The position numbers were made by a program, and so were the translations under genes. The notes under the pieces are model-generated. The model was not told the DNA's origin and did not search any database. It saw only the letters and a program-made list of their open reading frames with translations. DNA of 64,000 bases from CAVZAB01 sp963773155. Lineage in GTDB: Bacteria > Pseudomonadota > Alphaproteobacteria > Rhizobiales > Beijerinckiaceae. The stretch lies in contig CAVZAB010000025.1 in assembly GCA_963773155.1 (NCBI GenBank), positions 245,413 to 309,412 on the forward strand, in the 5' to 3' direction. Shown here piece by piece: positions 7,970 to 16,914 of the stretch; position 1 is the stretch's first letter; each line of letters starts with the position of its first letter.

Positions 7970-8908
7970 ATGAACGCTCTTGCGGTAGTCTTGGAGAAAC
8001 CTGAGAGCCTGGTGCTCAGTAGGCTTCCTTTGACGCCCCCCGGCGACGAGGATGTGGTTGTTGCCATAGATTGGAGCGGAATCAGCACCGGCACCGAGCG
8101 GCTCTTGTGGTCCGGCCGCATGCCTGCGTTTCCTGGCATGGGCTATCCGCTTGTTCCCGGTTATGAATTGGTCGGCCGCGTCGTCGAGGCCGGGCCGGGT
8201 TCGGCCTGCAAGGTCGGACAGCGGGTGTTCGTGCCCGGTGCCAATTGCTTCGGTGAGGTCCGTGGATTGTTCGGCGGCGCCGCATCGCAACTCGTCGTGC
8301 CAGGGTCGCGGGTGGTGCCGATTGGCGAAGCGCTCGGCGAACGAGGCGTCTTGTTGGCGCTGGCCGCAACGGCCTATCACGCACAGCGCCGCGACAATGC
8401 GGGTGCGGTGGAATTGATTGTCGGCCATGGCGTCTTGGGTCGATTGCTCGCGCGGCTATCGCTTAATTCTGGTTCGACGCCGATCGTGTGGGAGCGCAAC
8501 CGGCAACGCGCTGAAGGTGCGTTCCCCTATGAAGTCCTCGACCCCGATCAGGATCATCGGGCCAATTACGCCATGGTCTATGACGTCAGCGGGGATTCGG
8601 CCATTCTCGATCAGCTCATCGCCCGTCTGGCGCCGCGCGGCGAAATTGTGCTCGCCGGATTCTATGACAAGCCGTTGAGCTTTGCCTTCCCGCCGGCCTT
8701 CCTGCGCGAGGCGCGGATCAGAATTGCGGCGCAGTGGCAAAAGCGGGATCTCCAGGCGGTTAGTGAAATGGTGGCGACAGGGCGCCTGTCGCTCGAGGGC
8801 CTTATCACCCATCGCCAGCAAGCCGATCAGGCCGGCGCGGCCTATCGCACGGCTTTCGAAGATCCGACGTGTCTGAAAATGGTCTTGGATTGGAGAGCCT
8901 CTTCATGA
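7970..8908 (+). CDS. bchC: Bacteriochlorophyllide a dehydrogenase (3-hydroxyethyl oxidising)
   Basis: BchC oxidises the 3-hydroxyethyl group to the 3-acetyl group of bacteriochlorophyllide a, late in bacteriochlorophyll synthesis. It is an MDR-type (zinc-dehydrogenase-like) oxidoreductase of 312 residues: WSGISTGTERLLW, PGMGYPLVPGYELVG, VGQRVFVPGANCFG and the cofactor region ELIVGHGVLGRLLAR. The ATG at 7970 gives the usual MNALAVVLEKPE beginning; a frame-opening ATG at 7922 lies inside the putative -10 and is unlikely. The stop overlaps the bchX ATG (ATGA). Confidence 0.95.
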   Translation: MNALAVVLEKPESLVLSRLPLTPPGDEDVVVAIDWSGISTGTERLLWSGRMPAFPGMGYPLVPGYELVGRVVEAGPGSACKVGQRVFVPGANCFGEVRGLFGGAASQLVVPGSRVVPIGEALGERGVLLALAATAYHAQRRDNAGAVELIVGHGVLGRLLARLSLNSGSTPIVWERNRQRAEGAFPYEVLDPDQDHRANYAMVYDVSGDSAILDQLIARLAPRGEIVLAGFYDKPLSFAFPPAFLREARIRIAAQWQKRDLQAVSEMVATGRLSLEGLITHRQQADQAGAAYRTAFEDPTCLKMVLDWRASS

Positions 8909-9924
8909 GTGTTATTATCAGCAATCCGGGATTGGCACGCGAAATAGCCGGACCGATTTCAGATTTGCGGGCGGAAGCGGCGATTGAGCCGGATCCAGTT
9001 GCGACTGGGGCGCCGAAAAAGACAACGCAGATTATCGCTATCTATGGCAAGGGCGGAATTGGCAAGAGCTTCACGCTCGCCAACCTCTCCTACATGATGG
9101 CTCAGCAGGGCAAAAAGGTCCTGCTCATTGGTTGCGATCCCAAGAGTGATACGACGTCATTGCTCTTTGGCGGCAGAGCCTGTCCGACGATCATCGAAAC
9201 ATCGACCAAGAAGAAGCTCGCCGGCGAACACGTTGCAATCGGTGACGTCTGTTTTAAACGCGACGGCGTCTTTGCGATGGAACTCGGTGGTCCGGAAGTC
9301 GGACGTGGCTGCGGCGGGCGTGGAATCATCCATGGATTCGAGCTCCTTGAGAAGCTTGGATTTCATGATTGGGGCTTTGACTTCGTTTTGCTCGATTTTC
9401 TCGGCGACGTGGTATGCGGCGGGTTCGGCCTGCCGATCGCCCGTGACATGTGTCAGAAGGTGATTGTCGTGGGTTCAAACGATCTGCAATCGCTGTATGT
9501 GGCGAATAATGTCTGCTCGGCCGTTGAATATTTCCGAAAACTCGGGGGCAACGTCGGGGTCGGCGGCTTGGTCATCAATAAGGATGACGGAACCGGCGAG
9601 GCGCAGGCCTTTGCGGAATCTGTCGGAATTCCCGTGCTCGCCTCGATTCCTGCCGATGAAGATATCCGTCGGAAGAGCGCCAGCTATCAGATCATCGGTC
9701 GGCCCGGCGGGCGATGGGGCTCGCTTTTCGAGACGCTGGCGATGAATGTGGCGCAAGCCGCGCCGCATCAACCAAAGCCGCTCGGACAGGAAAATCTGCT
9801 CGCTCTGTTCAAGAGTGAGGCGGTTGGTCGAGATGTAACGCTGGTTCCTGCATCACTCGAGGATATGTGTGGGCGCGAAAACCTCCAAAAGCCATCGCTC
9901 GAAGTCGTCTACGACGCGGTCTGA
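8905..9924 (+). CDS. bchX: Chlorophyllide a reductase, iron protein subunit X
   Basis: BchX is the NifH-like homodimer that hydrolyses ATP and passes electrons to BchYZ, which reduces the C7-C8 bond of chlorophyllide a. It shows the P-loop IYGKGGIGKS near residues 47-56, EVGRGCGGRGI and DVVCGGFGLPIARD, the latter two carrying the [4Fe-4S] cysteines. At 339 residues it has the family length. GGAG lies at 8892, and the ATG overlaps the bchC stop by 4 nt. bchY follows after 19 nt. Confidence 0.97.
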   Translation: MSVIISNPGLAREIAGPISDLRAEAAIEPDPVATGAPKKTTQIIAIYGKGGIGKSFTLANLSYMMAQQGKKVLLIGCDPKSDTTSLLFGGRACPTIIETSTKKKLAGEHVAIGDVCFKRDGVFAMELGGPEVGRGCGGRGIIHGFELLEKLGFHDWGFDFVLLDFLGDVVCGGFGLPIARDMCQKVIVVGSNDLQSLYVANNVCSAVEYFRKLGGNVGVGGLVINKDDGTGEAQAFAESVGIPVLASIPADEDIRRKSASYQIIGRPGGRWGSLFETLAMNVAQAAPHQPKPLGQENLLALFKSEAVGRDVTLVPASLEDMCGRENLQKPSLEVVYDAV

Positions 9925-9943
9925 TTGAATCGACGGGCAATAC

Positions 9944-11515
9944 ATGGCGACTATCGCAACCCAAATTGAACGACCGCCGGCATCCACCGCCGATGGGTCG
10001 GTGCGCGAAGCGTCTGCCTCGGTCGATATATTGGCAACGGGTCAGGACGGCCTTGGATGTCATGGCGGCAAGCAGCAGCTGCGGCAGGCAGCTGAGGCGG
10101 CGGGGATGAGCGAGACCCTCAAGCGTTACGGCCAAGATTATCCCACGGGCCCGCATGATCAGCCGCAAAGCATGTGTCCTGCCTTTGGCTCGTTGCGTGT
10201 TGGCCTAAGAATGCGGCGAACAGCGACAATATTGTCGGGCTCGGCGTGCTGCGTCTATGGGCTGACCTTCACTTCACATTTCTACGGCGCGCGTCGTTCG
10301 GTTGGCTATGTGCCGTTTAATTCGGAGACATTGGTTACCGGCAAGCTATTCGAAGATATCAGGGATGCGGTGCACAAGATCGCTGATCCGAACGATTACG
10401 ACGCGGTCGTCGTGATCAATTTGTGCGTGCCGACCGCATCGGGTGTGCCGCTGCGGCTTCTGCCCAAACAGATCAATGGTGTGCGCATCATAGGGATTGA
10501 CGTGCCCGGTTTCGGTGTGCCGACCCATGCCGAAGCTAAGGATGTTTTGGCTGGCGCAATGCTGCACTACGCTCGTCAGGAGGCCGAACAGGGACCCGTT
10601 CAGGCGCCGCGTGCTGGCGTCAGCCTGAAGCCCACGGTCACTTTGTGCGGTGAAATGTTCCCTGCCGATCCGGTTGGTCTAGGCATGATGATCGAGCCAC
10701 TTGGCCTAGCGGCTGGGCCGGTCGTGCCGACGAGAGAATGGCGGGAACTTTATGCGGCGCTCGATTGCGCTGCGGTTGCCGCCATTCATCCGTTTTATTC
10801 GGCCGCTTTGCGCGAATTCGAGGCGGCCGGAAGACCGATCGTTGGCTCGGCACCGGTTGGCCATGATGGGACGGCGGCTTGGCTTCAGGCGCTGGCGCAA
10901 AGCTGTGGCGTGGCGGCGGCCAAGGTGGGCGCAGCCCACAACCGCTGGCTACCGGTGATCAAGGATGCGCTGTCGAAGAATACCATAAAGGGCCGTATCA
11001 CCCTGTCTGGCTACGAGGGATCGGAACTGTTGGTGGCGCGGCTGCTGATCGAAAGCGGGGCTGATCTGCGCTATGTGGGAACGGCCTGCGGAAGAACAAA
11101 ATGGTCGGAAATCGACCGTGACTGGCTCGAATCGAAAGGTGTGATGGTTACCTACCGCAGTTCTCTCGAGCAGGATTTGGCCGCGCTTGCGGAATTTGAG
11201 CCAGACTTGGCGATAGGAACGACGCCGGTCGTCCAAAAGGCGAAGCAAGCCGGAGTCGGGGCACTTTACTTTACCAATCTTATATCAGCACGGCCACTTA
11301 TGGGCCCGGCCGGTGCAGGCTCGCTCGCCCAAGTTATCAATGCGGCCATTGCCAATGGCCCGCGTTTTGAACAGATGAAGGCATTTTTTGACGGCGTGGG
11401 AAACGGCTTTGCGGCCGGGATCTGGGAAGAAACGCCGAAGGAGCCACCCAATTTCCGCAAAGTGCCCCGAAGCAAGCCGCGATCCGAATTGTCTGAGGAG
11501 GCGATCGGATGCTAG
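9944..11515 (+). CDS. bchY: Chlorophyllide a reductase subunit Y
   Basis: BchY is one of the two NifD/NifK-like subunits of chlorophyllide a oxidoreductase. The 523-residue protein contains MCPAFGSLRVGLRM and GSACCVYGLTFTSHFYGARR, whose cysteines contribute to the bridging iron-sulfur cluster, then VVVINLCVPTASGVPL, CGEMFPADP and the C-terminal SYEG/ALYFTNLISARPLMGP region typical of the family. The first ~45 residues are low in conservation, and the ATG at 9944 has only a weak ribosome site. Its end overlaps bchZ by 7 nt. Confidence 0.96.
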   Translation: MATIATQIERPPASTADGSVREASASVDILATGQDGLGCHGGKQQLRQAAEAAGMSETLKRYGQDYPTGPHDQPQSMCPAFGSLRVGLRMRRTATILSGSACCVYGLTFTSHFYGARRSVGYVPFNSETLVTGKLFEDIRDAVHKIADPNDYDAVVVINLCVPTASGVPLRLLPKQINGVRIIGIDVPGFGVPTHAEAKDVLAGAMLHYARQEAEQGPVQAPRAGVSLKPTVTLCGEMFPADPVGLGMMIEPLGLAAGPVVPTREWRELYAALDCAAVAAIHPFYSAALREFEAAGRPIVGSAPVGHDGTAAWLQALAQSCGVAAAKVGAAHNRWLPVIKDALSKNTIKGRITLSGYEGSELLVARLLIESGADLRYVGTACGRTKWSEIDRDWLESKGVMVTYRSSLEQDLAALAEFEPDLAIGTTPVVQKAKQAGVGALYFTNLISARPLMGPAGAGSLAQVINAAIANGPRFEQMKAFFDGVGNGFAAGIWEETPKEPPNFRKVPRSKPRSELSEEAIGC

Positions 11516-12966
11516 TTCTTGACCATGATCGGGCGGGTGGATATTGGGGCGCCGTCTATGTGTTCACGGCGATTAAGGGCCTGCAGGTCATTATCGATGG
11601 ACCGGTCGGGTGTGAGAATTTGCCGGTTACATCCGTGCTTCATTACACTGACGCTTTGCCGCCGCATGAATTGCCAATAGTTGTTACCGGACTTGCTGAA
11701 GAAGAGCTCGGTCAGCATGGAACGGAACAGGCGATGAAGCGGGCTCATAAGTCGCTTGACCCATCATTGCCGAGCGTAGTCGTAACCGGTTCGATTGCGG
11801 AAATGATCGGTGGGGGCGTTACACCAGAAGGCACCAATATCCAACGTTTCTTGCCGCGCACCATTGATGAAGACCAATGGCAAAGTGCCAATCGCGCCAT
11901 GAATTGGCTATGGACCGAATACGGGGCAAAACGCGGTGTGCTCCCGAGGCGCAGGCAGCAGCAAACCGGCGACAAGCCCCGTGTGAACATTATTGGTCCG
12001 ATCTACGGGTATTTCAATTGCTGGTCGGATTTGGCTGAGATTCGCCGTCTCGTCGAGGGTATCGGTGCGCAGGTCAATATGGTCTTCCCGCTGGGAAGTC
12101 ATTTGGCTGACATAGCGAGATTGGTCGACGCGGATGCCAATGTCTGCATGTACCGAGAATTTGGCCGTCTTCTGTGCGAGGAATTGGACCGTCCCTATCT
12201 GCAGGCGCCAATTGGACTCCACAGCACGACGAAATTCTTGCGCAAACTGGGTGACCTCTTAGGGCTGGACCCGGAGCCATTCATTGAGCGGGAGAAGCAC
12301 ACGACGATCAAGCCGATCTGGGACCTCTGGCGTTCGGTTACGCAAGATTTTTTTGCAACTGCCAGTTTCGCCGTAGTTGCCAACGAGACGTATACGCGCG
12401 GGATCCGCAATTTTCTTGAAACTGAAATGGGACTGCCTTGCACTTTCGCATTCTCGCGTTGCCCTGGCGCCAAGCCAGACAATGACGCGGTTCGGCAGGC
12501 GGTACGCGAGAAAACGCCTCTGATCCTATTTGGCAGCTTCAACGAACGCATGTACCTCGCAGAGGCAGGTGGCCGGGCGATCTACATCCCCGCGTCTTTT
12601 CCTGGCGCCATTATAAGACGGCATACCGGTACGCCATTCATGGGTTATGCAGGCGCGACCTATTTGATTCAGGAAGTCTGCAACGCTTTGTTCGACGCGC
12701 TTTTCAACGTCATTCCTCTTGGAAGTGACCTCGACAAAGTCGAGGCAACGCCGACGCGGTTTCATCGGGAATTACCGTGGGACGATGATGCGAAGGAGCG
12801 GCTCGACGAACTGGTCAATCTGCAACCGGTTCTGGTAAGAATTTCGGCTGCCAAGAGATTGCGCGACGCCGCGGAACGCGACGCTTTGCGGTTGGGCGAA
12901 GAGCGCGTCTCAGCACATCGTGTCATCAACGCCCAGACCAATATTGCAGCAGGACGGGCAGCATGA
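11509..12966 (+). CDS. bchZ: Chlorophyllide a reductase subunit Z
   Basis: BchZ is the partner of BchY in the catalytic tetramer. The 485-residue protein opens with MLVLDHDRAGGYWGAVYVF, and has IIDGPVGCENLPVTSVLHYT (a cluster Cys), VVVTGSIAEMIGGGVTPEG and a Cys near FAFSRCPGAKPDNDAV, all typical of the family. The ATG lies 7 nt inside bchY, indicating coupled translation. The end is followed after ~100 nt by pufQ, the classic bchZ-pufQ junction of purple bacteria, where bch operon transcripts read into puf. Confidence 0.96.
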   Translation: MLVLDHDRAGGYWGAVYVFTAIKGLQVIIDGPVGCENLPVTSVLHYTDALPPHELPIVVTGLAEEELGQHGTEQAMKRAHKSLDPSLPSVVVTGSIAEMIGGGVTPEGTNIQRFLPRTIDEDQWQSANRAMNWLWTEYGAKRGVLPRRRQQQTGDKPRVNIIGPIYGYFNCWSDLAEIRRLVEGIGAQVNMVFPLGSHLADIARLVDADANVCMYREFGRLLCEELDRPYLQAPIGLHSTTKFLRKLGDLLGLDPEPFIEREKHTTIKPIWDLWRSVTQDFFATASFAVVANETYTRGIRNFLETEMGLPCTFAFSRCPGAKPDNDAVRQAVREKTPLILFGSFNERMYLAEAGGRAIYIPASFPGAIIRRHTGTPFMGYAGATYLIQEVCNALFDALFNVIPLGSDLDKVEATPTRFHRELPWDDDAKERLDELVNLQPVLVRISAAKRLRDAAERDALRLGEERVSAHRVINAQTNIAAGRAA

Positions 12967-13068
12967 ATAACGGCACGCGATCAGACAGAAAGACTTTTGA
13001 TATGGAACCGTCAAATTGCGAAGAGACCGGCTCTTCGAGGACAAACCCGTCGTTGGGAGGACGAAGAA

Positions 13069-13293
13069 ATGCGCACACACAGCGATTTGCAACTGCGGCT
13101 GGAAGGCGAAAGACTGCAATTCCGGCTGATCTTTGCCGGATGCTTTCTATGCTTTCTGGCGGCGGCTCTCATCCAGCGCCTGCTCCCGCGCGACGACTTT
13201 TCTTCGGCGGCGGCGCAAAAGTCGCCGAAGTCGATTATCGAAGAAGCCAAAGCGATCGCCAACCGAACGATCCCGTTCGCCTTCATGGGATAG
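13069..13293 (+). CDS. pufQ: PufQ, puf operon cytochrome-subunit-like regulatory protein
   Basis: A 74-residue single-span protein beginning MRTHSDLQLRLEGERLQFR, with a membrane segment LIFAGCFLCFLAAALIQRLL and a C-terminus AKAIANRTIPFAFMG. Size, topology, the tail pattern and the position between bchZ and pufB identify PufQ, which is needed for bacteriochlorophyll formation, probably as a pigment or enzyme carrier. A strong GGGAGG lies upstream of the ATG at 13069; upstream in-frame codons overlap the region just after bchZ and are not needed. Confidence 0.85.
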   Translation: MRTHSDLQLRLEGERLQFRLIFAGCFLCFLAAALIQRLLPRDDFSSAAAQKSPKSIIEEAKAIANRTIPFAFMG

Positions 13294-13419
13294 CAGGCGT
13301 GCACAAGGATTCGCTTGGCTTTGCCAAGCGAACAACCGCTCGTGGCGACAAAGGCCACGACGGTCCCGGCCGCGTGGGACGCGCGGTGTTTGCCGAAAGG
13401 CATCAGGTGGAGGTCGGAA

Positions 13420-13644
13420 ATGGCCGACAATAGACCGAGTAGTCTGTCAGGGTTGACAGAGCAGGAAGCGAAGGAGTTCCACGGTATTTTCGTTACCAGC
13501 TTCATAATCTTCACGGTGGTAGCCCTCATTGCACATTTCCTTGTGTGGTCATGGCGGCCGTGGCTTCCGGGGCCGAAGGGCTATTCTTCGCTGCTCAATG
13601 AAGTGACCGTGGCCCTTCACGGGTTTCTTCCCTTCGTCAGCTAA
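13420..13644 (+). CDS. pufB: Light-harvesting 1 beta polypeptide
   Basis: LH1 beta forms, with LH1 alpha, the ring around the reaction centre and binds bacteriochlorophyll. The 74-residue protein MADNRPSSLSGLTEQEAKEF has HGIFVTSFIIF, a single membrane span, and the BChl-ligating His in LIAHFLVWSWRPWLPG. A C-terminal extension of about 20 residues after the WRPWLPG motif (KGYSSLLNEV…) is longer than in many LH1 beta chains. The ATG at 13420 follows GGTGGAGGTCGG. pufA follows after 12 nt. Confidence 0.95.
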   Translation: MADNRPSSLSGLTEQEAKEFHGIFVTSFIIFTVVALIAHFLVWSWRPWLPGPKGYSSLLNEVTVALHGFLPFVS

Positions 13645-13656
13645 GAGGACGGAAAA

Positions 13657-13854
13657 ATGTGGAAGATCTGGCTAGTCTTCGACCCGCGCAGAACGCTGGT
13701 CGCGTTGTTCACTTTCTTGTTCATACTGGCTTTGCTGATTCACTTTATCCTGCTCAGCACCGACCGGTTCAACTGGCTCGAAGGGCCGCGCGCGCCGCGC
13801 ACGACGTCTTCGTTGCAAATCGCTCCGCCGTCTATGCCGGTTTTGCCGGTCTAG
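13657..13854 (+). CDS. pufA: Light-harvesting 1 alpha polypeptide
   Basis: LH1 alpha, 65 residues: MWKIWLVFDPRRTLVALFTF is the standard N-terminus, the membrane span carries the BChl-ligand His in LLIHFILLSTDRFNWLEG, and a Pro-rich tail ends in VLPV. GAGGAC lies upstream. It is cotranscribed with pufB and separated from pufL by 108 nt holding a hairpin. Confidence 0.96.
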   Translation: MWKIWLVFDPRRTLVALFTFLFILALLIHFILLSTDRFNWLEGPRAPRTTSSLQIAPPSMPVLPV

Positions 13855-13882
13855 ACGTCGAGACAATTGCCAACCGATGGTG

Positions 13883-13918
13883 GCGGACAGAGCTTGTCGA
13901 AATATGGCCTCTGTCCGC
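13883..13918 (+). terminator. pufA-pufL intercistronic hairpin (mRNA stabilising)
   Basis: GCGGACAGAG (13883-13892) is perfectly complementary to CTCTGTCCGC (13909-13918), giving a 10-bp stem, extendable by a G-U and a U-A pair, with a 16-nt loop. There is no T-run after it, so it is not a typical intrinsic terminator. In Rhodobacter, hairpins at this place slow 3' decay of pufBA mRNA and so raise LH1 over reaction-centre levels; the same role is inferred here. Confidence 0.7.
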
Positions 13919-13962
13919 TATCATCCCAACACGGGTGAGCATCCCCCGCGGAGGATTCAGCT

Positions 13963-14787
13963 ATGGCTATGCTGAGTTTTGAAAGAAAATATCGTATTCG
14001 CGGGGGAACCCTGATTGGTGGTGATCTCTTCGATTTTTGGGTTGGCCCGTTTTATGTTGGTTTTTTTGGCGTAACAACGCTGTTCTTTGCGATTCTTGGA
14101 ACCAGTCTGATTATCTGGGGAGCCGCTCTTGGACCGACCTGGAATATTTGGCAGATAAGTATTGCGCCGCCCGACTTGAAATATGGATTGGCCTTTGCCC
14201 CTCTAAAGGAGGGTGGCCTGTGGCAGCTCATCACGATATGTGCAACGGGCGCGTTCATTTCCTGGGCGCTCAGGCAAGTCGAGATTTGCCGCAAGCTGGC
14301 GATGGGCTATCACGTGCCGTTCGCATTCAGCTTTGCCATTTTTGCCTATGTTTCGCTGGTGATTATCCGGCCAATATTGCTCGGCGCTTGGGGACATGGC
14401 TTTCCCTACGGTATTATGAGCCACCTCGATTGGGTCTCTAATGTCGGCTATCAGTATCTCCACTTCCACTACAATCCGGCCCACATGATTGCGGTGAGTT
14501 TCTTCTTCACAACAACACTTGCCCTTGCCCTGCATGGTTCTTTGATTTTGTCGGCCATCAATCCAGGTAGGGGCGAACAGGTGAAGACGCCGGACTACGA
14601 GGATACATTCTTCCGAGACACGATCGGCTATTCCATCGGAACTCTTGGTATTCATCGCCTCGGTGTATTTCTGGCGGTGTCGGCCAGCTTCTGGAGCGCC
14701 ATCTGCATCATCATCAGCGGCCCGTTCTGGACGCGCGGGTGGCCCGAATGGTGGGGTTGGTGGCTCAATCTTCCGATTTGGCGCTAA
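13963..14787 (+). CDS. pufL: Photosynthetic reaction centre L subunit
   Basis: PufL is one of the two core subunits of the type-II reaction centre that bind the special pair, accessory pigments and QA/QB. The 274-residue protein has five membrane spans; MLSFERKYRIRGGTLIGGDL, FWVGPFYVGFFGVTT, PYGIMSHLDWVSNVGYQYLH and HYNPAHM are standard, with the His residues for bacteriochlorophyll and the non-heme iron. GCGGAGG precedes the ATG at 13963; an internal ATG at 13969 would give the shorter MLSF start seen in many homologues. pufM follows 10 nt downstream. Confidence 0.97.
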   Translation: MAMLSFERKYRIRGGTLIGGDLFDFWVGPFYVGFFGVTTLFFAILGTSLIIWGAALGPTWNIWQISIAPPDLKYGLAFAPLKEGGLWQLITICATGAFISWALRQVEICRKLAMGYHVPFAFSFAIFAYVSLVIIRPILLGAWGHGFPYGIMSHLDWVSNVGYQYLHFHYNPAHMIAVSFFFTTTLALALHGSLILSAINPGRGEQVKTPDYEDTFFRDTIGYSIGTLGIHRLGVFLAVSASFWSAICIIISGPFWTRGWPEWWGWWLNLPIWR

Positions 14788-14797
14788 GGAGGATTCC

Positions 14798-15775
14798 ATG
14801 GCGTATTTGAATATATTCACGCAAGTCCAGGTTCGTTCGGCGCCGGAAGAGGGTGTGCCGATCGCCCGCGGTCGTGCCGAGCGGATTGGCAATCCGACGT
14901 TTTCCTATTGGCTGGGTAAATTCGGCAATGCCCAGCTCGGACCGATATACCTTGGCGGCACCGGATTGCTTTCGCTAATCTTCGGTTTCGTCGCCTTTGA
15001 GATCATTGGCCTGAACATGTGGGCATCGGTGAACTGGGATCCTGTCCAGTTTGTCCGGCAATTGCCATGGCTCGCCCTGGAACCGCCAAAGCCCGAATAT
15101 GGCATTCGCATCCTGGCACCGCTTAGCGAGGGTGGATGGTGGCAAATGGCCGGGTTCTTTTTGACAACATCGATCCTGTTGTGGTGGGTTCGCATGTATA
15201 GGCGGGCGCGGGCGCTTGGTCTTGGAACTCATACTGCCTGGGCTTTTGCTGCGGCGATTTGGCTCTATTTGGTGCTTGGCTTCATTCGGCCGCTCTTGAT
15301 GGGCAGTTGGAGCGAGGCGGTACCCTTCGGGATTTTCCCGCATCTTGATTGGACAGCGGCGTTCTCGCTGCGCTATGGCAACCTCTTCTACAACCCGTTC
15401 CATATGCTCTCTATAGCGTTTCTGTACGGGTCGACGCTGTTGTTCGCGATGCACGGGGCCACTATCCTCGCCGTCGGTCGGTATGGCGGCGAGCGGGAAG
15501 TCGAGCAGGCCATAGACCGCGGCACAGCGTCGGAACGTGCCGCCCTGTTCTGGCGTTGGACAATGGGCTTCAACGCAACGATGGAATCCATTCACCGCTG
15601 GGCTTGGTGGTTCGCTGTCCTGTGCCCGTTGACCGGCGGGATCGGCATACTCCTGACCGGCACGGTGGTCGATAATTGGTTCCTATGGGCGGTCAAACAC
15701 GGCGTCGCCCCGTCTTATCCCGCTGTATTCCCGCACCTGCCAGATCCGGCAACACTTCCGGGAGCGCTGCAATGA
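14798..15775 (+). CDS. pufM: Photosynthetic reaction centre M subunit
   Basis: PufM pairs with PufL in the reaction centre. The 325-residue protein starts MAYLNIFTQVQVR; GIFPHLDWTAAFSLRYGNLF, NPFHMLSIAFLYGSTLLFAMHGATILAV and MESIHRWAWWFAVLCPLTGG are conserved, including iron and BChl ligands. AAGGAGG immediately after the pufL stop is a strong ribosome site that fixes the start; the longer open frame upstream lies inside pufL. The stop overlaps the pufC ATG (ATGA). Confidence 0.97.
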   Translation: MAYLNIFTQVQVRSAPEEGVPIARGRAERIGNPTFSYWLGKFGNAQLGPIYLGGTGLLSLIFGFVAFEIIGLNMWASVNWDPVQFVRQLPWLALEPPKPEYGIRILAPLSEGGWWQMAGFFLTTSILLWWVRMYRRARALGLGTHTAWAFAAAIWLYLVLGFIRPLLMGSWSEAVPFGIFPHLDWTAAFSLRYGNLFYNPFHMLSIAFLYGSTLLFAMHGATILAVGRYGGEREVEQAIDRGTASERAALFWRWTMGFNATMESIHRWAWWFAVLCPLTGGIGILLTGTVVDNWFLWAVKHGVAPSYPAVFPHLPDPATLPGALQ

Positions 15776-16815
15776 AAATCGGGCTCTTTTTGTCGATTGC
15801 CGTGGCAGCGCTTTTGACGGCGGCAATGTTCCTCACCGCAGGTTGGGGACGTCCTCCCGTCGAATTTGTGCAGCTAGGATACCGCGGCGTGGGGATGCAA
15901 CAAATCATCAATCCGCGTGAGGCAGCAAGGATCGCCGCAATCAATGTCTCACCGCCGCCCGCAGATCCGGCGCCAAAAGATGGTCCTTTGGCGACCAGTG
16001 AATACAAGAATATCAAGGTGCTGACGGACGTCAGCACCGATGAGTTCAACCGGCTCATGCTGTCTATCACCGAGTGGGTGTCGCCTCAGCAGGGCTGTGC
16101 CTATTGTCACAATGTTGAGAACCTCGCCGACGATTCCCTTTACCCGAAAGTCGTCGCGCGGCGTATGCTGCAAATGGTTCGGCATATTAATAGCGATTGG
16201 AAAACCCATGTTGCAGGTCCCGGCCCCGGCGTTACCGGAGTGACGTGTTACACGTGCCACCGTGGCCAACCGGTCCCGGCAAATATTTGGTTCAACGATT
16301 CCGGCGCCCGTCACGCCGCAGGCGTTGTCGGCAATCGGGCGGGCGTTGGCCTCGCTTCACCGGCGGTGGGATTGACATCACTGCCATATAGTCCGTTTGC
16401 CGCTCTCGTGGACAAGGCCAATACTATCCGAATCCAAGCCAATACGGCACTTCCCGAGAAGCCTGGTTCCTCGATTATAAAAACCGAGACGACCTATGGC
16501 CTTATGATCCACCTGTCGGAGGCTTTGGGGGTAAATTGCACATTCTGTCACAATAGCCGCGCCTTCTCCCAATGGGCTCAGAGCGCGCCGCAACGAACTA
16601 TTGCTTGGCACGGCATACAAATGGCACGCGACCTCAACAGAAATTTTCTTGAGCCCCTCAAATCGACCTATCCAGCAAATCGGCTCGGTCCGGCCGGCGA
16701 TGCGCCGAAACTCAATTGCGCGACCTGTCACAACGGCGTCAACAAGCCTTTGTACGGCGTTAGCCTTCTCAAGGACTATCCTGAACTTTCAGGCCCTAGT
16801 CCAGCGTCGCAATAG
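15772..16815 (+). CDS. pufC: Reaction-centre tetraheme cytochrome c subunit
   Basis: PufC re-reduces the photo-oxidised special pair from the periplasmic side. The 347-residue protein begins with a hydrophobic anchor (MKIGLFLSIAVAALLTAAMF) and has four heme motifs: CAYCH, CYTCH, CTFCH and CATCH, with axial Met residues in the preceding helices (for example RRMLQMVRHIN and LMIHLSEALG). No lipobox Cys is visible near the N-terminus, so it may be held by an uncleaved helix. It is the last gene of the puf operon, followed by an intrinsic terminator. Confidence 0.96.
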   Translation: MKIGLFLSIAVAALLTAAMFLTAGWGRPPVEFVQLGYRGVGMQQIINPREAARIAAINVSPPPADPAPKDGPLATSEYKNIKVLTDVSTDEFNRLMLSITEWVSPQQGCAYCHNVENLADDSLYPKVVARRMLQMVRHINSDWKTHVAGPGPGVTGVTCYTCHRGQPVPANIWFNDSGARHAAGVVGNRAGVGLASPAVGLTSLPYSPFAALVDKANTIRIQANTALPEKPGSSIIKTETTYGLMIHLSEALGVNCTFCHNSRAFSQWAQSAPQRTIAWHGIQMARDLNRNFLEPLKSTYPANRLGPAGDAPKLNCATCHNGVNKPLYGVSLLKDYPELSGPSPASQ

Positions 16816-16828
16816 AATGGCATCTGCG

Positions 16829-16867
16829 GCTAGGCGCGCTCGTTCAAAAGGCGCGCCTAGCGTTTTT
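16829..16867 (+). terminator. Intrinsic terminator after pufC
   Basis: GCTAGGCGCGC (16829-16839) pairs perfectly with GCGCGCCTAGC (16851-16861), an 11-bp GC-rich stem with an 11-nt loop, followed by GTTTTT. It lies 14 nt past the pufC stop and ends the bch-puf transcript before convergent bchG. Confidence 0.9.
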
Positions 16868-16914
16868 GCCCAAGCAATGGCAGGAAAATCCGATTTGGTG
16901 GCGGCTTGCGCCGA

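Noticed and set aside
12963..13433. A 156-codon plus frame spanning pufQ
   Set aside because: It covers pufQ and the pufB start in a different frame; pufQ and pufB have strong ribosome sites and family matches.
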